From contig JAEVLN010000006.1 in NCBI GenBank assembly GCA_018350325.1, positions 2,494,693 to 2,558,692 of the forward strand: a stretch of DNA of 64,000 nucleotides, in the 5' to 3' direction. The position numbers and the translations under genes are program-made. Below, piece by piece: positions 55,981 to 64,000 of this stretch. The notes beneath the pieces are model-generated. The model ran no database searches, had not been told where the DNA came from, and saw only the letters and a list, made by a program, of their open reading frames with translations. Numbering within the stretch: position 1 is the stretch's first letter; each line of letters starts with the position of its first letter. The stretch is from Globodera rostochiensis (lineage: Eukaryota > Nematoda > Chromadorea > Rhabditida > Heteroderidae).

Positions 55981-57335
55981 CAAAAATGAAATGGAAGAGG
56001 ATGAACGCTTATCATCACTTCCATCCATCCGTCACGAGACAATTCAATGGGGGGGGGGGAAATGATTGATGACAATGTGCGAGCAGTTCAGTTCAGTTCA
56101 GTCTGTCTGTGCATTCATTGTGTTATCTCGTCCGTCCGACGTCCGTGTCCATATGGTCGGATGGGGGGGGGGGGGGATGGGGCGGGTGCTGATGCTTATT
56201 GACACTTCCATCACTTTTTGCAGCACTAAATGTGTTTATTTGCCGCTGCCATCGGACGACCCGCCCGCCCGTCGTTGGGGACGAGGGGCAGATCAAAATC
56301 CGATTGATCGGAATAATTTGAAGAGAAAAAAATGATTGGAATCAAAAAGGGTCTCGGATCTGTTAGGAAAATGATCAGAAATTAGGTGTTTGGAATCAAC
56401 CCAAAAATGATCGAAACATTCCAAAAAATGATCGACATAAACCTGGAAGGGTCGGATCGAAAAAAAATATTACGAAATAGCTAAAACTTAGGAAAATGAT
56501 CAGAAACTAATTAGAAAAAAATTGTTCAGAATAATTTGAAAAAATGATTGGAATCAAAAAGGGTGTTCTGATCAGTTAGGAAAATGATCGGAAATGAGGT
56601 GATTGGAATCTCATTAGTAAAAAATGATCAAAAACTAGTTTAGAAAATGATCAGAACCAATTCAAAAATGATCGGGGAATTAATATAGATCAGTTAGAAA
56701 GATGGTTCAATTCAAATAGAATTGAGTCGGAATATTTCTTGGCAGAAAATGGTCCGGCTTCGCATTAACCCCGATGATGGAGGGTTCGTGCCATTGCCCT
56801 GCGGGTTAAGCGCTTCGACTTAAACAAAGGAAGTTATGAGTCACCGCGCCAAACTGTCACAAAAAATGGCAATTTTCACACGTTTTAAGCTATAACTTTT
56901 TTTCGAAAAGACGAATCGGTTAGTTTTAGCTTGATCAAAGGTTCAGTATGCTGAGAGCTTTTGTATGATACCAATTTTGTTTGATTTGCTTTCCTAATAA
57001 CCATGTTATGACCGATCGCGCCAAAACGAGCGGCGCCAAAACGAGCGGATCCGTCTTCCCCCCGCCCCCCCCCCATTCATTCAATTTCTTCACCCCATTT
57101 TGGACGTGAAATTTACACCCTCCTTCACACTGTTTGTATCATCGACCAGCAGCAGCAACAGCAGACTGGTTGTGTGATGGTTCGACGTCGAAAACGGGGG
57201 AGGGAAAATGTGCGAAATGAAATTGTGAAATTGCGGGGGGATGGGCTGGCTTTATTGCAAAATTGGAAAAATTTAGACGACCTCGAGAGTCTCGAGAAAT
57301 ATAGGTAGGCAAAACACAATGGTAATCGTGGGCCG
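55981..57335. other. Intergenic: TGATCA-rich repeats and palindromic element relic
   Basis: Positions 56330-56700 repeat AAAAATGATCGGAA and GTTAGGAAAATGATCAG units. Positions 56880-57060 share TTTGATTTGCTTTCCTAA and GATCGCGCCAAAACG with 30215-30345. No gene is supported. Confidence 0.55.
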
Positions 57336-57412
57336 GGTGGGGGGACTCGAACCCACGCGACCTTTTACCCAACCCGTGTGCAGATGCTCTTCCACTGAAC
57401 TACCGGGGCGTT
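57336..57412 (-). pseudogene. tRNA-like gene remnant
   Basis: On the minus strand a perfect A-box (TAGTTCAGTGG) with a paired D-arm GTTC/GAGC and a perfect B-box (GGTTCGAGTCC) are present. The acceptor ends do not pair and the expected anticodon stem is missing (TCTGC has no partner), so it is probably a pseudogene or tRNA-derived repeat. No anticodon is assigned. Confidence 0.5.
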
Positions 57413-57432
57413 CCATTTGCCTTCTTCTTATG

Positions 57433-57625
57433 TAGAGACCGGAATTTTGAAAAAAAGTCGGGATCAGGGGATCAGGATTTGGAAATGACCAAGATCAGGA
57501 TTTACTAGGATTAAAACTCCTGGTTTTCAGGATATCCTGATCCTGGTGCTTCGATGAAAATACCAGGATTCCGGATCAGGAGTCCTGGAGAATCCTGTCA
57601 GGACTCCTGTCCTGTCCGGGCTCTA
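57433..57625. mobile_element. hAT-like MITE (TAGAGACCGG/CCGGGCTCTA)
   Basis: TAGAGACCGGAA and CCGGGCTCTA bound 193 bp of GGATCAGGAT palindromes, with a perfect 8-bp duplication TTCTTATG. The insertion lies 20 bp from the tRNA-like sequence. Confidence 0.92.
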
Positions 57626-57633
57626 TTCTTATG

Positions 57634-59387
57634 ATCTTGTGCTCTCGCCCGCAGCGTTTTAACCGTCATTTAAATGAGTAAATACCCTAGGGGTTTTAAT
57701 AATGCCCTAAGGCGTTTAAAATCAAAAGGAGTCGGCACAAAGAGATTGCTTCTCAAAGTTGGTTCTAAGCATGTGAATTTCTGAGGCTGATCAGACCAGT
57801 TTTATGCTTTTTGTGGGCTTAAACATTGCTTATCAAGTCTGCAAAAGTTAAAGATTTTTCGTTTAGTAATTAAATTAAAGCTGGAGCAAAATTTGGAGTT
57901 TCATAAAAAATGAATGGGTGCAGGAGCATTAAAGCTCAAATTTTGCCGGCGGTAGCATTTGCCATTCTTTTGAAGCTCCTCTCGAGCACAAGATTTTGGA
58001 ACATCCCCCCCCCCAGGGGTTGCAAATGGCCAAAAACAACAGAACGAAAAGCTAATGAATAGAGGAGGGTAGACGGGGGGGGGGGAGGGAATGGTTCTGC
58101 TCGCAAATTCTTATCCCCTCCAGCGTTTTTTCTGCTGTCAGCCGCTCTTCCCGGCTGGCAGCAGCGGCAGCAGCAAAAGCAGCAGTACAATTAGTTTTGT
58201 GCCGGAGGCGGGTCAAATTGGCCCTTAAGGGTGTGTAATGAAGGCGCCTGAGGGCGTAGAATGGGGGGGGGGGGGTTTTATTTGGATTTGCTGCATAAAA
58301 TGCAATTGGACACGGGGGGCGCACGCGTGTACACCCAAAAATTTTTTTTTGCGTGTTGTGAAACATTGTCGAATTGAAATTGGGGGATTTTTTTAGGGAA
58401 ATTTCAATATTTTAGAGATAAAATTGCCTTTAAGCGAGGAGCCTTCCCACGAATTGAAATTTGGGGGATTTTTTGGGATTTTTTTAAGGAAATTTCAATA
58501 TTTTAGAGATAAAATTGCCTTTAAGCGAAGAGCCTTCCCACAAAATGAAATTTGGGGGATTTTTTGGGATTTTTTTTAGGGAAATTTCTTTATTTTAGAG
58601 ATAAAATTGCCCGGCTTTAAGCGAGGAGCCCTTCCCATTTATTATTTTAGTGCATCAAAAATTCATTAATTTTTTTTTGTCTGCCAGCAGCTGTCATTAC
58701 ATTTTGCGCCGCAATTGTCGCGTTTCTCCCAAAAAGCATTTTTATGATATTTTGTTGCCCTTAGGCAAGCAATACTGGGAAAATGGATGCTGCGCGAGAT
58801 TGTGAGAGAATATTGGCATTTTCTTGTTGTTGTTTCAAAGACAATTCTTTTGATTAAAAACTTTTCTGTGTTGGTGCCAGCCAGCCAGCCAGCCGGCTGG
58901 CAGCAGTTAGCTTACCCACCGGCGCTGACACAAAAGTCCGTCCATCGCCGTCGGCGTTTATGGCCTTAAAGCCCCAGGCGCTGGGAGCCAATGCCCTAAG
59001 GGGTGCACCCCGACGCGAACCCCTAAAAATGCGCATCGAATTTCACAATGTGAAAAATTTTGCCCTCGGGGGAGAAGCAGGAGAGGCCTCTCTTATTAGC
59101 TGGGGGAGTCCAGAAATAACGAAGCAAAAGTGCAATGGAAACGGCGGGATGGAATGTCTTCAATAATGGACAGGCAAACAAAAAGCAAAAAAAAAAAACG
59201 AAAACCCAAATTGGGCAGAATGCTTATCACAGAATGCCAAAATTCAAAATAACAACCAAAATAAATACGGTATAATTCAATTATAAATCAATTGATAAAC
59301 GAAGGTAGCCTAAAAAATGCCAAAAATTCAAAACTTGTTAGGTCAGACAGAATGCCAACTTCAAAATTTGACGTAAAAAGGGGAGTA
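57634..59387. other. Intergenic, no supported gene
   Basis: Includes a C-run at 58006, G-runs at 58076 and 58263, and a ~100-bp repeat at 58375-58635 (three copies containing TTTAGAGATAAAATTGCC and GCGAGGAGCCTTCCCA). Nothing else recognised. Confidence 0.55.
58375..58635. repeat. ~100-bp direct repeat, three copies
   Basis: Each copy reads GAAATTTGGGGGATTTTTT, GGGAAATTTCAATATTTTAG, AGATAAAATTGCC and GAGGAGCCTTCCCA, with small indels. Confidence 0.85.
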
Positions 59388-59770
59388 GGGGCCATTAGCG
59401 TCTGGCCACTAGCGTCTCAGGGACGTTTGGCAGCTCATAACTTTTTTTCAAGACTGGCCAATCTTCATAATCTTTATATCATTCAAAAGCTCTAAATGAT
59501 TAGAAGATATATGTCAGCAGCTACGAGCCGGTTCGATGCTCTATTAAAAAGTTCTACATGAAAAAAAAAATGCAAAAATCGGACTTTTTCATTGGTTTCT
59601 GGTCATAACTTTGTTCAACTTTATCCAAAGATTTCGAATTGTAAATAGCTTCGTCTTATTACGGCCTTTCGAATGATATAAAGATTATAAAGATTGATCA
59701 ATCTTGAAAAAAGTTATGAGCTGCCAAACGTCCCTGAGACGCTAGTGGCCAGACGCTAATGGCCCCCTTC
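59388..59770. mobile_element. Near-perfect palindromic MITE
   Basis: GCCATTAGCGTCTGGCCACT and AGCGTCTCAGGGACGTTTGG, then CAGCTCATAACTTTTTTTCA on the left are mirrored exactly by the right arm ending AGTGGCCAGACGCTAATGGC. Arms are about 150 bp; the element could form one long hairpin. Flanking CGTAAAAA occurs on both sides, though not at a clean distance from the left arm. Confidence 0.85.
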
Positions 59771-60769
59771 GTAAAAAAGGGGGGGGGGGGGGGTTAAGGC
59801 TAAACGCTCGAGACAGAATGCCAAATTTTACAAAAAAATAATTTTTAAATTTGCTGAATTCAAAAAATGCAATTCAACAGATAAAGTAATAAAATTTTGA
59901 TTAGCAAAGGATGTGCTAAAGCTGTGTGAGTGTGTGTGCTTCTGATCGAATTGAAAATGGATGGATTTTGTGGAGAAATGAACGAATGTTCCTTGGGGGG
60001 GGGGCAAATGACCCCGGAGGGGACGGACGGCCGAACAGTTGTCACATTTCATTCATTCTCATCAGCAGCTCATTCATCTTCGCACATTTCTCCCCGGAGG
60101 GGATGGATGGGAAACAACAAAAAAAAAACTTGCAAAACGGACGGCCTGCAACAGCCGCCGTTGCTGGTACGCGGCCGGCCCGTTCACCTAACACACACAC
60201 ACACACGTACATAGTCTCCCCTGAGGGGCCAAGGATCGATATTTTAGAGAAAAATCGACAAATTTTTCTCGTCGAGATATGTGTTTTTTAAATTATTTCA
60301 TATTTATTTTATTATTATATTTTGCATAAGGGGAAGGAACTTTACTTGTGACAAAGATGAAATATTAGTAAAAAGAATAAATAAAATTGTATAAATGCAC
60401 CCACCACCCACGCATTAAAAATTGCTTTTTTAATCAAAAAAAGTGATTTCAAAATTGCCCAAAATTTGATTTTTTATTTAATTTGTATTGGACTTAATTC
60501 ATTCAAATGTTCTGTAAAAATTGAAATATACTGACGAATAATAACAATAATACAATTAGGCGGGGCTTTTGTAAAGAAAATTGCAAAAAAAAAATAAACA
60601 AATATTTAGACTCTGGAAACAATCAAAGTATTAAAATCATAATACATACATATACTGCACAAACAACAAACAAAAACAATTTGCCAACATGGCAAAATGC
60701 CAATGCCAATGCCAATGCCATAATTGGCATTTTGCCAATTTTGGCGCGTTTGAAAGTGCGTCCACCTAC
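59771..60769. other. Downstream of cassette 3: no supported exon
   Basis: G-runs, a GGACGGACGG/CCCCGGAGGGGA duplicate near 60010 and 60095, an (AC)n run at 60190 and AT-rich sequence. No membrane, kinase or cyclase exon follows cassette 3 here. Confidence 0.55.
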
Positions 60770-63757
60770 CGTTGCTCAGCATGCTGGCCTTTTGCAAAGT
60801 GTGGCCAATTTTATGCCGGTCGTGTTTGAGCTCGTTGAACTGAACAATTTGTTATCAATTACCTAATCATAAAAAGTGCCAAAATTTGTTAAAAAATATT
60901 TTGACCATCTCTGATCAGCAGCAGTGCCCATATTTGCTAATGATTTTCTGGCGGAGTTAAATAATGAATGGTCCAAAAATTATTTTTTTCATGATCAAAT
61001 GGCTCAAAAAATCACCGCATTTTTGATTGGGAATCGCAGAACTGTCGGAATTCCGATTTCCGACTATTTGGGGTCGGAATTCCGATTTACGAGTTCCTAT
61101 TCACAAAATTTGAGCAAAAAGCCGGAAATTTCGGAAAAAATCGATAATTTTTGGACCGATTTTAACAAATCTCTTTAAAATCTTCAAAAAAAAAATTCCC
61201 CGGACTTCTCCCATTCTCCTAAAAAAGTCAAAAAATTGCGTTTTTTTTTAAATTTTGGTTGTTAACAAATTTGGTCAAACATTCAAAAATTTCGCCTCGC
61301 GGCGCCTACGGCACCGCCAACCTGCTTCCGTACCAAAAGAATATTTGTTTAGAACAATTGCGCGCAAAAAAAAAGAGACAAAAATTCACTCAGAAAAACA
61401 ATTTCTATTTTCCTGCTTTTGTTTTTTTTTAAAATTAATTTTAAACCGTTTAAAAATATTTTCAATTTGTAAATTTTCAAATTTGTTAAGAAAATTTTTC
61501 GTTTGCCGACTTTTTTGGGGTCGGAATTCCGATTTCCGAGTTCCGAAAAACTCTACTTTAGATGCTATAATAGAAAAAACTAATCTGTAAGCGATTCAAC
61601 GCCAAGCTGTTCACGGGTGTTATATCTAAGCCTTAAAATTTTGCCGAGACTCGATACCAATAATATCCAAAACTCAAGTCGAGACTCTCGAACATTCATT
61701 CCCCTACCTCCCATTCTTGTAACACACTGATCACTCTCTCTGATCATTTTGATTGTTGGCAAACAAACCTGACCATGAAATGGTTGTGCTCCATGCGCGT
61801 CAAGTGATACAAATGCGATTGAAGCGAGGACATCAGCAGATAGCATTCACCGTACGGGATGGATGATGATCGTTCCGAGTCATGACGCTCATCGTGGAAC
61901 ACGTAGGCCTGCAAAAAAACACACAAAAAAAATTGGAAACAAAATTGAGAAATTTATTTTGGAAAAACAAGTGATCAGAAAGTTTTGAGAATGTTACAAA
62001 TAAACGAGAGAAATGATCAAAGTGATCAGAATAAGAACTGATCAGTATGTTAAAATTAAGCAAAAGTGATCAGAATCTTATTAATTAGCGAGAGATAAGT
62101 GATCAGAGTAATCAAAATGAGAAGTGATCAGAATCTTATAATTAAGCGAGAGATAAATGATCATTAGAAGTTTCAGAATGTTATATTTAAGCGAGAGATA
62201 AGTGATCAGAATGATCAGAATTAGAAACGATCAGAATCTTATAATTAAGCGAGTGATAAGTGAGCAGAGTGATCAGAATCTTATATTTAAGCGAAAGCTA
62301 AGTGATCAGAATGACCAGAATTAGAAGCGATCAGAATCTTATAATTAAGCGAGTGATAAGTGATCAGAATGATCAGAATTAAAAGTGATCAGAATCTTAT
62401 AAAAGCGAGTGATAAGTGAGCAAAGTGATCAGAACCTTATATTTAAGCGAGAGATGGTGATCAGAGTGATCCGAATAAGAAGTGATCAGAATCAGAGTGA
62501 TCAGAGAAAATCAGAATAAGAAGCGATCAGATCTTGTAATTAAGCGAGAGATAAGTGATCAGAATAATAAATGATCAAAATCTTGTAATTAAGCGAGAGA
62601 TAAGTGATCAGTAATAAATGATCAGAATTTTGTAATTAGGCGAGTGATGAGAAAATTAAAGTGATTAGAAGTTGTGATTAAGTGGGAATTAATAATTCCT
62701 TACGGTTTTGCTCCAGTGCATTCTAGAATACAGGGCCAGCAACGAATCCTTCACAATTTTATACGGGCTGGAGATGCGCGTCATGAATTTGTAATCATTT
62801 CGATTATCTGACAAAATGTTAAAGAATTAGTGAGGGCAATATGTTTATGTGGCATGGCACAAAACGCCCGTCACAGACTTGGCAAAAAAATGGACAAAAT
62901 GTCGCGCCTCGTACCAAAATGGGACAGAAGACCAACTGTGGTTTATTCGTTTTTGTTAGAGTAGGCCGGGACCGTGGCTGGTACTGAAGTCTCCAATTTT
63001 GGGACTGAATTTCCCCCTTATAAAATCCCGGGTTTTTTCAAAATTTCAAATCTTTGTTTTTGACCATTAGTCCCGAGTTTTTGGACCGGGATTTGATTAA
63101 TTTTCCCACTCATAAAAATCCCGGTTTTTTAATATTCTCAATCCCGATCCCGGGTTTCCCCAAAAATCCCGGTCCCGGCCTACTCTAGTTTTTGTTTTGT
63201 TTCGCTTGGCTGAGTTGGCGTTTTGTCCCCAATTCAAAAAAATATTTTTGGACATTCTTTCCAAAAATTACCCAAATTTGTGGTCAGCCCAATGGAGGTG
63301 ATCACTGGGATGCCGTTGGAGTCTTTGTCGTGCCAATATGGCGACATTCGGGCCACTGGTGCCAATGCGTAGACAAATGCATAGCCTGGGGCAAATCAAA
63401 TTTTTAAAAAACCCAAACATTCTTTTTTATTGATTAATTTTCCAACCGATTATGACGTCAACACGATTTTCCACCAGCATGTTGATGGCCACATTGGGCC
63501 CGTGGGCATCCGACATTTGTGTGTCATTAAAATGGGTGATCAACGAATTGATGGGCGCCAATTGACGTCGATACACCTCCTCAATGCCCTAAAAAATGCC
63601 AAAATTTGTAGATAACAATTTAAATTTTTTAAAACCGGCATTTTTTTCTAACAAAATATTTCGTAATTTTAACAATCCAGTCCATAACTCTTTCAATTCT
63701 TAAAGTGACGAGCCGATCAATATCAGCGGTGCGGATTTTGCCTGAAAATTCGGCACA
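60770..63757 (-). CDS. Variable extracellular cassette 3 (receptor guanylate cyclase N-terminal half; 5' end outside window)
   Basis: Exons 63447-63588, 63272-63385, 62704-62807, 61774-61908 and 60770-60839 join with consistent phases (1, 1, 0, 0, ending phase 1); an earlier exon near 63690-63757 (KIRTADIDRLV) is tentative. The product contains HFNDTQMSDAHGPNVA, GYAFVYALAPVARMSPYWHD and GIPVITSIGLTT, matching [17 protein letters not shown] and [16 protein letters not shown] of cassette 1, then PYGECYLLMSSLQSHLYHL matching the CYFSL block. It ends TLQKASMLSN plus G at a GTAGGT donor, the same place and phase as cassettes 1 and 2. The signal peptide exon must lie beyond 64000. No constant-region exons follow for the next 19.8 kb until 40960. 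Confidence 0.75.
62040..62690. repeat. TGATCAGAATCTTATAATTA tandem repeat in cassette 3 intron
   Basis: Around a dozen or more imperfect units of 35-65 bp combine AAGTGATCAGAATC, TTATAATTAAGCGAG and AGATAAGTGATCAG, between the exons at 61774-61908 and 62704-62807. Confidence 0.85.
62957..63187. mobile_element. hAT-like MITE (TAGAGTAGGCC family) in cassette 3 intron
   Basis: TAGAGTAGGCCGGGACC and CCCGGCCTACTCTA bound 231 bp, with a perfect 8-bp duplication GTTTTTGT. It is the longer relative of the copy at 18838-18975. Confidence 0.93.
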
Positions 63758-64000
63758 TTTGCCGAGATTTTGGCTTTTCGGTTTTTTCAAAATTATTATT
63801 ACGGGACGAACAAGATTTGGTCTAATTTTGTAAATTTTGTACCACAATTCCTAAAAATTCAGTTAAATCCTCAAAAAAAAATTCTCAGCGCGGGCTTCTG
63901 AGTTTTTGTATATATTTTACAAATATTTTTGAGTTTTGTTGTCCACCGCATCACTGATCATTTTATTGTATTCCTGTTTTAATCACTAATAAAACAATGA

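Noticed and set aside
55009..56028. 339-aa open frame on the minus strand, Ser/Phe/Leu-rich
   Set aside because: It is the complement of the degenerate purine tract; composition follows the repeat, and all three minus frames are open in parts.
57336..57412. Functional tRNA gene
   Set aside because: Box A and B are perfect, but the acceptor and anticodon stems do not pair.

Overview
The window looks like nuclear DNA of a nematode, most likely a plant-parasitic cyst nematode (Heteroderidae, e.g. Globodera/Heterodera). This rests on a sigma-class glutathione S-transferase, a large multi-intron receptor guanylate cyclase, a small family of secreted proteins, short AT-rich introns with occasional GC-AG boundaries, and very dense small DNA transposons and minisatellites. 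Species assignment is inference.

Layout. 0-24.5 kb: three paralogues of one unrecognised secreted-protein family on + (A, 5'-truncated by the window edge, ends 1305; B, complete, 13522-16018; C, broken, 16107-19190). Also here are a 5-exon sigma GST on - (6104-7359), an internally deleted hAT transposon (9751-11339), a decayed type-B DNA polymerase fragment on - (about 12195-13211), and a three-exon secreted coiled-coil protein on - (gene D, 21548-24517). Blocks around A/GST and C/D share flanking sequence, so this half arose partly by segmental duplication. 24.5-29.4 kb has no supported gene; it holds repeats, nested palindromic elements and tRNA-like remnants.

29.4-43.5 kb: one complete receptor guanylate cyclase on - (27 exons whose phases all close; 1345 aa): signal/anchor segment, extracellular ligand-binding domain, one membrane segment, an unusually long Gln/Asn/Ser-rich linker, kinase-homology domain, coiled hinge and an intact guanylate cyclase catalytic domain.

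43.5-64 kb: no other kinase or cyclase exon is seen, but two further membrane-distal extracellular cassettes of the same receptor class lie upstream on the same strand (46104-48479 and 60770-beyond 63588). All three distal cassettes stop at the homologous residue with a phase-1 donor that fits the first exon of the single downstream constant region (acceptor at 40961). This suggests a receptor locus with alternative ligand-binding N-termini spliced to one shared signalling module. The alternative is two truncated duplicates. This is the most interesting observation here.

Throughout, at least eight insertions have inverted termini and perfect 8-bp target duplications, the hAT signature. Several sit in host introns, one directly on a splice donor. 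Long minisatellites fill many introns, and a 1.7-kb near-pure purine tract lies at 54.3-56.0 kb.
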